This document shows positions 25,046 to 34,232 of a stretch of 58,276 nt of DNA, one piece after another (position 1 is the first letter of the stretch; each line of letters starts with the position of its first letter). The translations under genes were made by a program, and so were the position numbers. The notes below the pieces were generated by a model. The model saw nothing but the letters and a program-made list of their open reading frames with translations. It did no database searches and had not been told where the DNA came from. The DNA is from Pseudomonadota bacterium (lineage in GTDB: Bacteria > Pseudomonadota > Gammaproteobacteria > Burkholderiales > Burkholderiaceae_C), in assembly GCA_018242005.1 (NCBI GenBank), contig JAFECU010000293.1, positions 1 through 58,276 on the forward strand, given 5' to 3'.

Positions 25046-27001
25046 ATGCTTTATCCCCAGGAATTTGACGTCATCGTCGTCGGCGGCGGCCACGCCGGTA
25101 CCGAGGCCGCGCTGGCGGCCGCGCGCATGGGCTGCCGGACCCTGCTGCTGACCCACAACATCGAGACCCTGGGCCAGATGAGCTGCAACCCCAGCATAGG
25201 TGGCATCGGCAAGGGCCATTTGGTGAAAGAGGTGGACGCGCTGGGCGGCGCCATGGCGCTCGCGACCGACGAGGGCGGGATTCAGTTTCGCATTCTCAAC
25301 AGCAGCAAGGGGCCGGCGGTGCGCGCCACGCGGGCCCAGGCCGACCGCATTTTGTACAAGGCGGCAATCCGCCGCATGCTGGAAAACCAGCCGAATCTGT
25401 GGCTGTTCCAGCAGGCCGTGGACGACCTGATGGTGGAGGGTGAGCGCGTGGTGGGCGCCGTGACGCAGATCGGCCTGCAGTTTCGCGCGCGCGCCGTGGT
25501 GCTCACGGCCGGCACCTTCCTGGACGGCAAGATCCATGTCGGCCTGAACAATTACGCGGCCGGCCGGGCAGGGGACCCGCCCGCCGTGAGCCTGTCGTCG
25601 CGCCTCAAGGAGCTCAAGCTGCCCCAGGGGCGCCTCAAGACCGGTACGCCGCCGCGCATCGACGGGCGCAGCATCGATTTTTCAAAGTGCGAGGAGCAGC
25701 CCGGCGACGGCATGCCCGGCGGCGTGAACGAGGGCCAGCTGCCGGTGTTCAGCTTCATGGGCCATGCCGCGATGCACCCGCGGCAGGTGCCGTGCTGGAT
25801 CACGCACACCAACTCGCGCACGCACGAGATCATCCGCTCAGGCTTTGACCGCAGTCCCATGTTCACCGGCAAGATCGAGGGCGTGGGGCCGCGTTACTGT
25901 CCCAGCGTGGAAGACAAGATCAACCGCTTTGCCGACAAGGAGAGCCACCAGATCTTCCTGGAGCCAGAGGGGCTCACCACGCACGAGTTCTACCCCAATG
26001 GCATCTCCACCAGCCTGCCGTTCGACATCCAGTACGCGCTGGTGCGCAGCATGCGCGGGCTGGAGAACGCCCACATCCTGCGCCCCGGCTACGCCATCGA
26101 GTACGACTACTTCGACCCGCGCGCGCTCAAGAGCAGTTTCGAGACGCGGCAGATCCAGGGCCTGTTCTTCGCCGGCCAGATCAACGGCACCACGGGCTAT
26201 GAGGAGGCTGCGGCCCAGGGGTTGTTTGCCGGCATCAACGCCGCGCTGCAGTGCCGCGGCGAATCGCCCTGGCTGCCGCGCCGTGACGAGGCCTACCTGG
26301 GCGTGCTGGTGGACGATCTGGTGACCAAGGGCGTGACCGAGCCCTACCGCATGTTCACGAGCCGTGCGGAGTTCCGCCTGCAGCTGCGCGAGGACAACGC
26401 CGACATGCGCCTGACCGAGGCCGGGCGCCGCATGGGCCTGATCGATGATGCGCGCTGGGATGCATTCAGCCGCAAACGCGATGCCGTTTCACGTGAAACA
26501 GAACGCCTCAGGAGCACCTGGGTGAATCCGCGCATCCTCGCCGCGGCCGAGTCCGAGCGCGTGCTCGGCAAGGCCATAGAGCGCGAATACAACCTGTTCG
26601 ATCTGCTGCGCCGGCCCGACGTGGGCTATGAGGCACTGATGAGCCTGGACGGCGGCCGGTATGCGAGCGGCGATGTTTCACGTGAAACCCTGGGTGAGCT
26701 CAGCGTCCCGGTGATCGAGCAGGTGGAGATCGCTGCCAAGTACTCCGGCTATATCGACCGCCAGAAGGACGAGGTGCAGCGCGCCGCGCACTACGAGCAG
26801 CTGCGCCTGCCGGCCGAGCTCGATTACATGCAGGTCGCGGCCCTGTCCATCGAGGTGCGGCAGAAGCTGCAGAAGCATCGGCCCGAGACTCTGGGCCAGG
26901 CCTCGCGCATCTCGGGTGTGACGCCGGCAGCCGTCTCGCTGCTGCTGGTGCATCTGAAGAAGAGCGGCTTCAAGGACTTTTATGCGGAGGCTGCGGCATG
27001 A
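25046..27001 (+). CDS. mnmG: tRNA uridine-5-carboxymethylaminomethyl synthesis enzyme MnmG
   Basis: FAD-dependent subunit of the MnmE-MnmG complex that modifies U34 of several tRNAs. 651 aa from ATG 25046 ([20 protein letters not shown]). The frame is open upstream to 24839 without homology. FAD motif GGGHAG (13-18), [31 protein letters not shown], and C-terminal MnmE-binding domain ending in [16 protein letters not shown]. Two parS palindromes lie inside the coding sequence and are both read as VSRET (about residues 482-486 and 544-548). It is coupled to rsmG by an ATGA overlap. Confidence 0.97.
   Translation: MLYPQEFDVIVVGGGHAGTEAALAAARMGCRTLLLTHNIETLGQMSCNPSIGGIGKGHLVKEVDALGGAMALATDEGGIQFRILNSSKGPAVRATRAQADRILYKAAIRRMLENQPNLWLFQQAVDDLMVEGERVVGAVTQIGLQFRARAVVLTAGTFLDGKIHVGLNNYAAGRAGDPPAVSLSSRLKELKLPQGRLKTGTPPRIDGRSIDFSKCEEQPGDGMPGGVNEGQLPVFSFMGHAAMHPRQVPCWITHTNSRTHEIIRSGFDRSPMFTGKIEGVGPRYCPSVEDKINRFADKESHQIFLEPEGLTTHEFYPNGISTSLPFDIQYALVRSMRGLENAHILRPGYAIEYDYFDPRALKSSFETRQIQGLFFAGQINGTTGYEEAAAQGLFAGINAALQCRGESPWLPRRDEAYLGVLVDDLVTKGVTEPYRMFTSRAEFRLQLREDNADMRLTEAGRRMGLIDDARWDAFSRKRDAVSRETERLRSTWVNPRILAAAESERVLGKAIEREYNLFDLLRRPDVGYEALMSLDGGRYASGDVSRETLGELSVPVIEQVEIAAKYSGYIDRQKDEVQRAAHYEQLRLPAELDYMQVAALSIEVRQKLQKHRPETLGQASRISGVTPAAVSLLLVHLKKSGFKDFYAEAAA
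26485..26500. promoter_or_regulatory. parS: parS site 3, inside mnmG
   Basis: CGTTTCACGTGAAACA, perfect 14-bp core, read in frame as Val-Ser-Arg-Glu-Thr in MnmG. Confidence 0.92.
26674..26689. promoter_or_regulatory. parS: parS site 4, inside mnmG
   Basis: TGTTTCACGTGAAACC, perfect 14-bp core, again read as Val-Ser-Arg-Glu-Thr, 189 bp after site 3 (a multiple of three). Confidence 0.92.
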
Positions 27002-27651
27002 CGGCCGCGCTGGCCGATCAGCTGCACGCCGGCGTTCGGGCGCTGGGACTGGCGCTCGATGAGGGCCAGCTTGCCCGCCTGCTGGACTTCCAGGCCCTGC
27101 TGCAGAAGTGGAACAAGGTCTACAACCTCACGGCCGTGCGCGATCCGCAGGACATGCTCACGCACCACCTGCTCGACAGCCTGGCGGCGGTGGTGCCGCT
27201 CCGGCGCCATCTCTCCGGGCAGGGCGGGGCGGGGCGGCGCCTGCTGGACGTGGGTAGCGGTGGTGGCCTGCCCGGCGTGGTGTTCGCCATCTGCTGCCCG
27301 GACCTCCAGGTCTCCTGCGTGGACACCGTGGCCAAGAAGGCGGCCTTCATCCAGCAGGCCGCCGGCGCGCTGGGCCTCAAAAACCTGCATGGCATCCACG
27401 CGCGGGTCGAAACCTTGCCTGGCCCATACGACGTGGTGAGTTGCCGCGCCTTTGCCGCGCTCGCGGACTTCACCGCCTGGTCGCGCCAGGCCCTCGCGCC
27501 GCATGGCGTGTGGCTGGCCATGAAGGGCAGGCGCCCTCAGGACGAAATTGCCGCGCTGCCTGCCGGCGTGCAGCTGTTTCACGTGGAACAACTCAGCGTG
27601 CCGGGGCTCGACGCCGAACGTTGCATCTGCTGGCTGCGGCCCGTGGCTTAA
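26998..27651 (+). CDS. rsmG: 16S rRNA (guanine527-N7)-methyltransferase RsmG
   Basis: SAM-dependent methyltransferase that modifies G527 of 16S rRNA; loss gives low-level streptomycin resistance in other bacteria. 217 aa. [17 protein letters not shown] and HLLDSLA are RsmG signatures, and [14 protein letters not shown] is SAM motif I. SCRAFAAL follows. Start overlaps the mnmG stop (ATGA). A parS-like site is embedded near the 3' end (27575-27590), read as LFHVEQ. Confidence 0.96.
   Translation: MTAALADQLHAGVRALGLALDEGQLARLLDFQALLQKWNKVYNLTAVRDPQDMLTHHLLDSLAAVVPLRRHLSGQGGAGRRLLDVGSGGGLPGVVFAICCPDLQVSCVDTVAKKAAFIQQAAGALGLKNLHGIHARVETLPGPYDVVSCRAFAALADFTAWSRQALAPHGVWLAMKGRRPQDEIAALPAGVQLFHVEQLSVPGLDAERCICWLRPVA
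27575..27590. promoter_or_regulatory. parS: parS-like site 5, inside rsmG
   Basis: TGTTTCACGTGGAACA differs from the palindrome at one position. It is read in another frame than the mnmG sites (Phe-His-Val-Glu). Binding strength is uncertain. Confidence 0.7.
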
Positions 27652-27690
27652 ACTCGGGCTCCCCCCTTGTTTGCTTCACACGGCGCTTCC

Positions 27691-28302
27691 ATGTTCGGCA
27701 TCGCAGACTACGGCGCATTCGTCGCCGCCATCGTGTTGTTCCTGGCCATTCCCGGGCCGGGCAACCTGGCGCTCATCACCTCCACCGGCAAGGGTGGAGT
27801 GCGTGCCGGCATGGCTGCCTGCCTGGGCGTGATTGCAGCCGACCAGCTGCTCATGTGGGCGGCCGTGGCCGGTGTGGCCGGTCTGCTGGCCGCCTACCCG
27901 GCGGCCTTCGCTGCCGTGCAGTGGCTGGGCGCCGCCTACCTGGGCTGGATGGGCTACAGAATGCTCACGGCAAAGCCGGGCGATGCGCCCGTGCTGCATA
28001 TCGAACCGCGCCATTACTTTCGCCAGGGCGCGGTGATCACGCTGCTCAATCCCAAGGCCATCGTGTTCTACATGGCCTTCTTCCCGCTGTTCGTGAACCC
28101 TGCCACGCACCGCGGTCTGGTCACCTTTGCGGCCATGGCGGCGACCATTGCGGCGCTCACCTTTCTCTACAGTCTGGTCGTGGTGCTGCTCACGTACTAC
28201 CTGGCCGAACGCATGCGCTCCAACCCCAGGGTGGTGCGCCTGCTGGAAAAGACCGCGGGCACCTTCCTCATCGGCTTCGGCATCAAGCTGGCCATTTCCT
28301 AG
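27691..28302 (+). CDS. LysE/RhtB-family amino-acid exporter
   Basis: Six-helix inner-membrane exporter, 203 aa from ATG 27691 (MFGIADYGAFVAAIVLFLAIPGPGNLALI); a TTG at 27667 in the same frame is less likely. The PGPGN motif in the first helix, GAAYLGWMGYRML and LNPKAIVFYMAFFPLFV are family signatures. It lies between rsmG and parA, a place it often holds in relatives, but no link to segregation is known. The substrate (an amino acid or derivative) is not predictable. Confidence 0.9.
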   Translation: MFGIADYGAFVAAIVLFLAIPGPGNLALITSTGKGGVRAGMAACLGVIAADQLLMWAAVAGVAGLLAAYPAAFAAVQWLGAAYLGWMGYRMLTAKPGDAPVLHIEPRHYFRQGAVITLLNPKAIVFYMAFFPLFVNPATHRGLVTFAAMAATIAALTFLYSLVVVLLTYYLAERMRSNPRVVRLLEKTAGTFLIGFGIKLAIS

Positions 28303-28317
28303 TAAGACCAAGACCAG

Positions 28318-29088
28318 ATGGCCAAGATTTTCTGCATTGCCAACCAGAAGGGTGGCGTCGGCAAGACCACCACTGCCGTGAACCTCGCCGCCGGCCTGGC
28401 CAAGATAGGCCAGCGCGTGCTGCTCGTGGACCTGGATCCACAGGGCAATGCCACCATGGGTTCGGGCGTGGACAAGCGTGCGCTGGAACTATCCGTGTAC
28501 GACGTGCTGCTCGAATCCGCTTCGGTCGGGGAGGCGGCCGTTTCCGCCGAACAATGCGGCTACCAGGTGCTGGGCGCCAACCGCGAGCTGGCCGGTGCCG
28601 AGGTCGAGCTCGTGCCGCTGGAGCAGCGCGAGCGCCGCCTGAAGGCGGCGCTGGCCGAGGTGGACGGCGATTACGACTTCGTGCTCATCGACTGTCCGCC
28701 GTCGCTGTCCATGCTCACGCTCAATGGTCTGTGCAGCGCGCACGGCGTGATCGTGCCCATGCAGTGCGAGTACTTCGCGCTCGAGGGCCTGACCGATCTG
28801 GTCAACACCATCAAGCAGGTGCATGCCAACCTGAACCGCGAACTGCAGATCATCGGCCTGCTGCGTGTCATGTTCGACCCGCGCATCACGCTGCAAAGCC
28901 AGGTCAGCGCCCAACTCAAGGACCATTTCGGCGACAAGGTGTTCGACACCGTGATCCCGCGCAACGTGCGCCTGGCCGAGGCACCGAGCTACGGCCTGCC
29001 CGGCGTGGTGTTCGACCCGTCGGCCAAGGGCAGCCAGGCCTTCGTGGAGTTCGCGCGCGAAATGGTGGAGCGCATAAAAAGCATGTGA
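28318..29088 (+). CDS. parA: Chromosome-partitioning ATPase ParA (Soj)
   Basis: Deviant Walker-A ATPase of 256 aa: KGGVGKT at residues 11-17 with the signature lysine K11, [16 protein letters not shown], and Walker B region [15 protein letters not shown]. Binds DNA non-specifically when ATP-bound and moves ParB-parS complexes. The short N-terminus without a DNA-binding domain fits the chromosomal (Soj) type. Genes downstream: a small hydrolase, then parB. Confidence 0.97.
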   Translation: MAKIFCIANQKGGVGKTTTAVNLAAGLAKIGQRVLLVDLDPQGNATMGSGVDKRALELSVYDVLLESASVGEAAVSAEQCGYQVLGANRELAGAEVELVPLEQRERRLKAALAEVDGDYDFVLIDCPPSLSMLTLNGLCSAHGVIVPMQCEYFALEGLTDLVNTIKQVHANLNRELQIIGLLRVMFDPRITLQSQVSAQLKDHFGDKVFDTVIPRNVRLAEAPSYGLPGVVFDPSAKGSQAFVEFAREMVERIKSM

Positions 29089-29090
29089 AA

Positions 29091-29146
29091 TATGTGAAAT
29101 ATGCCTGCAGCGGCCATGCGGCAATTGCAAGCCGCTATTCAAATAA
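29091..29146 (-). repeat. Family-B repeat, copy 3, between parA and the hydrolase gene
   Basis: Reverse orientation; the minus strand reads ATTTGAATAGCGGCTTGC and, at the other end, CGCTGCAGGCATATTT. It begins 3 nt after the parA stop and ends 6 nt before the hydrolase ATG, filling the whole gap. A short direct repeat, ATGTGAAAT, precedes it (29083-29100). Confidence 0.55.
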
Positions 29147-29152
29147 TAGTAA

Positions 29153-29695
29153 ATGAAACCCTCCAACGTCCTCCTGCTGCCCGGCTGGCAGAACTCCGGC
29201 CCAGGCCATTGGCAAACGCGCTGGGAGTTTCTGCACGGCGACCGGCGGGTGGAGCAGCATGACTGGCTGCGCCCGCTGCGCGGGGACTGGAGCGCGCGGC
29301 TGGAGGAAGTGGTGGCCGACGCGCCGGGCCCGGTGCTGCTGGCCGCGCACAGCCTGGGCTGCATCCTCACCGCCTGGTGGGCCACGCACACGCGCCACGC
29401 GCACAAGGTGGCGGGTGCGCTGCTGGTGGCGCCGGGCGATGTGGAGCGGCCCGAGCTGTCGGCGCAGATCCGTGGCTGGACACCCATCGCGCGCCAGCCG
29501 CTGGCATTTCCGGCCTTGCTGGTCGGTAGCCGGAACGACCCGTACTGCAGCCTGGAGCGCGCCCGTGGCATGGCGCAGGACTGGGGCGCGCGCTTTGTCG
29601 ACCTGGGCAATCGCGGCCATGTCAACGCCGAATCGGGCCTGGGCGACTGGCCCGAGGGCAGGGCGCTGCTGCACTCACTGACGAACAAGGACTGA
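29153..29695 (+). CDS. RBBP9/YdeN-type serine hydrolase
   Basis: Small alpha/beta hydrolase of 180 aa. Nucleophile Ser67 in AAHSLGC, acid in GSRNDPY (about 125), and catalytic His in RGHVNAESGLGDW (about 158), the order and the 'HxNAxSGxGDWPEG' ending typical of the family. It sits between parA and parB (5-bp gap to parB). The ATG has no ribosome site because a family-B repeat fills the leader, so translation may depend on read-through or be leaderless-like. Substrate unknown. Confidence 0.9.
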   Translation: MKPSNVLLLPGWQNSGPGHWQTRWEFLHGDRRVEQHDWLRPLRGDWSARLEEVVADAPGPVLLAAHSLGCILTAWWATHTRHAHKVAGALLVAPGDVERPELSAQIRGWTPIARQPLAFPALLVGSRNDPYCSLERARGMAQDWGARFVDLGNRGHVNAESGLGDWPEGRALLHSLTNKD

Positions 29696-29700
29696 AATTC

Positions 29701-30618
29701 ATGGTCACCAAGAAACCCAAGGGCCTGGGACGCGGCCTGGAAGCCCTGCTGGGCCCCAAGGTCAGCGACAAGGTGGAGCAGGCTGAGGCCGCAGCACAGG
29801 GCCTGCCCAGCGCGCTGGCACTCGATCAACTCGTGCCCGGCGTCTACCAGCCGCGCACGCGCATGGATGAGGGCGCGCTCTACGAGCTGGCCGAGTCCAT
29901 CAAGGCCCAGGGCGTGATGCAGCCCATCCTGGTGCGGCGCCTGGCCGAGGGCGAGCACGAGGGCAAGTACGAGATCATCGCCGGCGAGCGGCGCTTTCGC
30001 GCCTCGCGCCTGGCGGGGCTGGACAGCGTGCCCGTGCTGGTGCGCGACGTGCCCAATGAGTCTGCCGCCGCGATGGCGCTCATCGAGAACATCCAGCGCG
30101 AAGACCTGAACCCGCTCGAAGAGGCCCATGGCCTGCAGCGCCTGGTCCGAGAGTTTGGCCTCACGCACGAGCAGGCGGCCCAGGCCGTGGGTCGCTCGCG
30201 CAGCGCGGCCAGCAATCTGCTGCGCCTGTTGAACCTGGCCGACCCTGTGCAGACCATGCTCATGGCCGGCGACATCGACATGGGCCATGCGCGCGCGCTG
30301 CTGGCGCTCGATCGCGCCACGCAGATCACGGCGGGCAATCAGATCGCGGCCAAGAAACTGTCGGTTCGCGAGGCCGAGGGCCTGGTCAAGAAGTTGGGCG
30401 CCGAGTTCAACCTCACGCCGCAAAAGCCCAAGAAGGACAAGTCGCGCGACGTCAAGCGCATCGAGGAAGAGCTGTCCGACCTGCTCATGGCCGAGGTCGA
30501 GGTGCGCGTGAAAAAGCGCGTCAAGCGCGGCAACCGTGTCGAGGAAATGGGCGAGCTGGCCATAGAGTTCGGCTCGCTGGAGGCGCTCAACGGCCTCATC
30601 GAGCGCCTGCGCGGCTGA
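29701..30618 (+). CDS. parB: Chromosome-partitioning protein ParB (Spo0J)
   Basis: CTP-dependent clamp that loads at parS, 305 aa. The N-terminal GLGRGLEALLG peptide stimulates ParA. CTP/ParB-N boxes are GVMQPILVR, GERRFRASRLAGL (about 95-107) and ENIQREDLNPLEEA. The parS-reading HTH is LTHEQAAQAVGRSRSAASNLL (about 154-174), followed by the C-terminal dimerisation segment. Its five likely loading sites lie 2-5.5 kb upstream. Confidence 0.97.
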   Translation: MVTKKPKGLGRGLEALLGPKVSDKVEQAEAAAQGLPSALALDQLVPGVYQPRTRMDEGALYELAESIKAQGVMQPILVRRLAEGEHEGKYEIIAGERRFRASRLAGLDSVPVLVRDVPNESAAAMALIENIQREDLNPLEEAHGLQRLVREFGLTHEQAAQAVGRSRSAASNLLRLLNLADPVQTMLMAGDIDMGHARALLALDRATQITAGNQIAAKKLSVREAEGLVKKLGAEFNLTPQKPKKDKSRDVKRIEEELSDLLMAEVEVRVKKRVKRGNRVEEMGELAIEFGSLEALNGLIERLRG

Positions 30619-30635
30619 GCCATCCGTCGCGCCCC

Positions 30636-31406
30636 ATGCGCCTGCCCTGGCCTCTGCCCGCCTTGCTTGCCTGGGGCGTTGCATGGTCGCTGTATCTTGC
30701 GCTGCAACCGCGCGCGGGCGTCTTGATGGCACTGCTGGCGGCCATGGGCGTCGGCGTACTGGCCAGCCTGTGGGGCCAGGGCTGGTGGCGCAGGCTGTTG
30801 ATTGCGCTCGGTTTTCCCCTGTCGCTCGCCATCACGGGCATGGCAAGTCTGCCGGCCTGGACCTGGCTGCTGCCACTGACCGTGCTGCTGCTGGTCTACC
30901 CGCTCAATGCCTGGCGCGATGCGCCGCTGTTTCCCACGCCGCAAGGCGCCCTGTGCGGGCTCGATGCCCTCGCGCCGCTGCCGCCGGGAGCGGCCGTGCT
31001 CGACGCCGGCTGTGGCCTCGGCCATGGCCTGCGGGCATTGCGCTCGGCCTACCCCCAGGCGCGGCTGCATGGGCTGGAGTGGAGCTGGCCGTTGGCCCTG
31101 CTGTGCGGCCTGCGCTGTCCCTGGGCCCATGTGCGGCGTGGCGACATCTGGGCGGCCCGCTGGGGCGGCTACCAGCTGGTCTACCTGTTTCAGCGGCCCG
31201 AGAGCATGGCGCGCGCGGCCGCCAAGGCGCAAGCCGAGATGGCGCCCGACAGCTGGCTGGTCAGCCTGGCGTTTGAGGTGCCGGACCTGACCGCCTGTGC
31301 CCGGCTGCCCGGGTTTGCCGGGCAGGAGGTGTGGGTCTACCGCATGGGAGCCGGCGCCGCCGCATCGGGCGGGGCAACAAGAGACGGCGGGCATCTGCGG
31401 ACGTAA
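30636..31406 (+). CDS. Membrane-anchored class I SAM-dependent methyltransferase
   Basis: 256 aa. The first about 95 residues form three to four hydrophobic helices (ALLAWGVAWSLYLALQP, VLMALLAAMGVGVLASLW, LLIALGFPLSLAITGMA, TWLLPLTVLLLVYPLN). A Rossmann methyltransferase follows with motif I VLDAGCGLGHGL (about 126-137) and an acidic motif II near GLEW. Only 17 bp after parB, so perhaps in the same transcript. A cytosolic methyltransferase tethered to the membrane suggests a membrane or envelope substrate, but I do not recognise a characterised family. Confidence 0.78.
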   Translation: MRLPWPLPALLAWGVAWSLYLALQPRAGVLMALLAAMGVGVLASLWGQGWWRRLLIALGFPLSLAITGMASLPAWTWLLPLTVLLLVYPLNAWRDAPLFPTPQGALCGLDALAPLPPGAAVLDAGCGLGHGLRALRSAYPQARLHGLEWSWPLALLCGLRCPWAHVRRGDIWAARWGGYQLVYLFQRPESMARAAAKAQAEMAPDSWLVSLAFEVPDLTACARLPGFAGQEVWVYRMGAGAAASGGATRDGGHLRT

Positions 31407-31473
31407 CGCTATGATTTCACGCCGTTCCACCGCGCATATCAAACAATTCACCGTGATCGAGAGGAAGGAAACC

Positions 31474-32514
31474 ATGTCCCGCAAAACCCTGTCCCTGCTG
31501 GCTTGCGCCTGCGCCGTCGTCGCCCTTGCCGGATGCGAAACCACCAACATGAAAATGGGGAGCCAGGATGCCAAGACCGTGGCCACCGGCGCGGCCGCGG
31601 GCGGCAGTGCCGCCAACGAGAGCGGTCAGCTCCAACACTGCCAGTCGCCGCTGGGCACCGTGTCGCTGGTCGAGAACCAGGATGCCGGCTGGTACACCAT
31701 CCTGCGCAACGAATACAAGCTGCCGCCCACGGCCAACCTGCTGCGCCTGTTGATCCAGCAGTCCAACTGCTTCGTGGTCGTTGAACGCGGCGCCGCCGGC
31801 ATGCGTGCCATGGATCGAGAGCGCCAGCTCATGGGCTCGGGCGAAATGCGCGGCGGCAGCAACTTCGGCAAGGGCCAGATGGTGGCCTCCGACTACGGCC
31901 TGTCGCCCGAAATCATCTTCAGCAACAACGACGCCGGCGGCATCGGCGGCGCGCTGGGCGGCCTGATCGGCGGCGGTGGCGGACGTGCGATTGCGGCCAT
32001 CGGCGGCGGCCTCAAGACGCGCGAGGCCAGCGCCATGCTGACCCTGGTGGACAACCGCTCGGGCGTGCAGGTGGCAGCCTCCGAGGGCAGCGCCTCCAAG
32101 AACGACTTTGCAGGTTTTGGCGCCCTCTTCGGCGGCGGCGCCGCCGGCGGCCTGGGCGGCTACCAGAACACGGCCCAGGGCAAGGTGATCACGGCCGCAT
32201 TCATGGACGCCTACAACCAGATGGTCGTGGCGCTGCGCAACTACAAGGCGCAGAGCGTGCAGGGCCAGGGCCTGGGCGGCGGCGGCCGTCTGGGGGTGGA
32301 TGGTGGCGCCGCACCGTCGCAGACCAGGGCTGGGGCCTCCATGTCGGCCCGCGAGGCGCAGGAACGCCTGAACGCCCTGGGCTATAACGTGGGCACGCCC
32401 GACGGCTCCCTCGGCCCGCGCAGTGCGGCGGCGATCCGTTCCTTCCAGGCCGACAAGGGACTGAAGGTGACGGGCCGCCTGGACGCCGCAACGCTGGACG
32501 CCCTGTCGCGCTGA
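31474..32514 (+). CDS. Lipoprotein with CsgG-like region and peptidoglycan-binding domain
   Basis: 346 aa from ATG 31474 (GAGGAAGG upstream). Lipobox LAGC near residue 20. The middle part (NLLRLLIQQSNCFVVVERG, MVASDYGLSPEIIFSN, ASAMLTLVDNRSGVQVAASEG, AFMDAYNQMVVALRNY) follows the CsgG/curli-assembly-like pattern used by envelope lipoproteins. It is interrupted by two glycine-rich stretches (GGIGGALGGLIGGGGGRAI and FGGGAAGGLGGY). The C-terminal 60 residues form a PG_binding_1 domain (EAQERLNALGYNVGTPDGSL, AAIRSFQADKGLKVTG). Probably envelope-anchored; exact role unknown. Confidence 0.8.
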   Translation: MSRKTLSLLACACAVVALAGCETTNMKMGSQDAKTVATGAAAGGSAANESGQLQHCQSPLGTVSLVENQDAGWYTILRNEYKLPPTANLLRLLIQQSNCFVVVERGAAGMRAMDRERQLMGSGEMRGGSNFGKGQMVASDYGLSPEIIFSNNDAGGIGGALGGLIGGGGGRAIAAIGGGLKTREASAMLTLVDNRSGVQVAASEGSASKNDFAGFGALFGGGAAGGLGGYQNTAQGKVITAAFMDAYNQMVVALRNYKAQSVQGQGLGGGGRLGVDGGAAPSQTRAGASMSAREAQERLNALGYNVGTPDGSLGPRSAAAIRSFQADKGLKVTGRLDAATLDALSR

Positions 32515-32577
32515 AGCCTGGGCGGCCGTCCTGCGGGCCCGACCCTGCTCCGTGGCGTACCCAGGGGCGGGGGCGGG

Positions 32578-32898
32578 CTACTTCAGGCGGCTGGCGCGGC
32601 TCACGTACAGCGCCAGGGCGGCGATGTCATCCTCGCTGAGCGTGGCCTTGAACGACGGCATGGCGCCCACGCCGTTCTGCAGGGCACGTGCCACGCGCGC
32701 CGCCTCGGGCTGAAGCTCGTCGAGCACCGGACCGATGGCACCCTCGGCCCCTGCGTCCCGCAGTGTGTGGCACAGCGCGCAGGCCGGGGTCGCCGTGGTG
32801 AACAGCTCCTTGCCGCGGGCCATCTGGGAGGCCTCGTCGGCCTGGGCAAGCCCCGTCAGGCACAGGGCGGCCAGGGCGGGCATGAGAGCCTTGCGCAT
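32578..32898 (-). CDS. sorB: c-type cytochrome subunit of sulfite dehydrogenase (SorB-like)
   Basis: 106 aa with a signal peptide ending near AQA and a single heme site CALCH (about 40-44); the Met ligand is probably in MPSFKATLS. Two nt separate it from the upstream molybdoprotein gene, so it is the electron acceptor encoded with it. In SorAB the heme subunit accepts electrons from the molybdenum site and passes them to the respiratory chain. Confidence 0.85.
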   Translation of the reverse strand: MRKALMPALAALCLTGLAQADEASQMARGKELFTTATPACALCHTLRDAGAEGAIGPVLDELQPEAARVARALQNGVGAMPSFKATLSEDDIAALALYVSRASRLK

Positions 32899-32900
32899 GT

Positions 32901-34115
32901 TCAGGCCACCGTCACCGTCACCGAGTGATCGGCCCAGCTATTGTTGTTGTAGCCGCCCTGGTTCTCCTGGCGCGCCTCGGGCTGGACATCGCCCTGCGTG
33001 TTGGTGGCGCGGCTGGCCAGCACATGAGTGCCCTTGGGCAGCTGCGTCTGCAGCACGAACTGGCGCCAGGCGTAACGGCCCATGTCGGGGCCTATGAGGC
33101 GCGCGGCCTGCCAGGTCTTGCCGCCGTCCGTGGACACCTCCATGCCCTTGACGGCATGCATGCCACCGAAGGCCACGCCCTGAATCAGCACCTTGCCAGC
33201 GGCCTGTGGGCCGCCCTCGGGCAGCGGGCTGTTGATCCAGGACTTGACGTTCATCTCCTGCACCGAGGGCTGGCTCGGGTCCGCCTTGCCACCGGGCGGC
33301 GAGATGCGGTAGCCGTGCGACATGATCTTGGCGTCGCTCTCCTGGGCCGTGAAGGCCAGCCGCTTGACGTACTTGATGTTGTTCACGCCGGTGTAGCCCG
33401 GCACGATCAGACGCAGCGGGCCGCCATGAGCCAGCGGCACTGGTTCGCCGTTCATCTCCCAGGCCAGCAGCGCGTCCTGCATGGCATCGAGCGGCACCGA
33501 ACGCTCCACGATCACGCTCTTGGGGTCTATGCCGGGCGGCAGCACCTCGCCGCCGGTGCCGGTCATGTATTTCGCGCCATCGGCCAGGCCGCCCAGGGCC
33601 TGGACCACGTCGCGCACCGGTACGCCGCTCCAGACCACGCAGCCGGCGGCACCCACGGTCCAGGGTGTGCCACTGGGTTTGCTCGGAAAGAAGCCGCGGC
33701 CATTGCCCGAGCATTGCAACACCATGGTCACGGTGTCGAGGCCCATGCCCTTGAGTTCACGCACGCTCAGGGACCGGGCCTGCCGGACCCCATCGACCTG
33801 CACCTGCCAGGCATCGCGGTCAGCCACGATGGCCTCGGGCGGCGTGGGCAGGTTGTTGCGCACATACAGCTGGTCGGCGGGTGTGACCACTCCGGCGCCG
33901 AAGGCGCTGCGCTTGGTCTCTATGGTGGTGGCACTGTGCACGATGACGGCATCGGCCTTCTTCCAACCGGCATAGCCAGGCAGGGGCTTGGCGGCCGGTG
34001 CGGCGGCCTGGGCCAGCGCAACTTGGTGGAAGCTGGCCAGGCCGGCCGCAGCCAGGGCGCTGGCGCTGCCCGTGAGCAGGCGGCGGCGCGGCAGAGAGGT
34101 GGGCGGGATGGGCAT
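32901..34115 (-). CDS. sorA: Sulfite:cytochrome c oxidoreductase molybdopterin subunit (SorA)
   Basis: Periplasmic sulfite oxidase of 404 aa. Start ATG 34115 has AAGGAG upstream (the frame extends to 34139). A twin-arginine signal PRRRLLTGSASALAAAG fits export of a folded molybdenum enzyme. The Mo-binding cysteine is in VLQCSGNGRGFF (Cys about 134). The C-terminal dimerisation domain contains STDGGKTWQAARL, common to the sulfite oxidase family. Oxidises sulfite to sulfate and donates electrons to the cytochrome encoded 2 nt downstream. Substrate inferred from the family. Confidence 0.9.
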   Translation of the reverse strand: MPIPPTSLPRRRLLTGSASALAAAGLASFHQVALAQAAAPAAKPLPGYAGWKKADAVIVHSATTIETKRSAFGAGVVTPADQLYVRNNLPTPPEAIVADRDAWQVQVDGVRQARSLSVRELKGMGLDTVTMVLQCSGNGRGFFPSKPSGTPWTVGAAGCVVWSGVPVRDVVQALGGLADGAKYMTGTGGEVLPPGIDPKSVIVERSVPLDAMQDALLAWEMNGEPVPLAHGGPLRLIVPGYTGVNNIKYVKRLAFTAQESDAKIMSHGYRISPPGGKADPSQPSVQEMNVKSWINSPLPEGGPQAAGKVLIQGVAFGGMHAVKGMEVSTDGGKTWQAARLIGPDMGRYAWRQFVLQTQLPKGTHVLASRATNTQGDVQPEARQENQGGYNNNSWADHSVTVTVA

Positions 34116-34232
34116 GGATGTCTCCTTCGGGGGGCTCATGGATTTCGTTGTGGTGCATGCCGGCGCCTGGCAACGGGCGGCACGCTGCGTGCGAGCATGG
34201 CACAGCAGCGGCCATTTCTTTCACCCGCAGGT

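Noticed and set aside
28489-30732. 747-codon minus-strand ORF opposite parA, the hydrolase and parB
   Set aside because: Runs antisense to three well-supported genes and has low-complexity composition.
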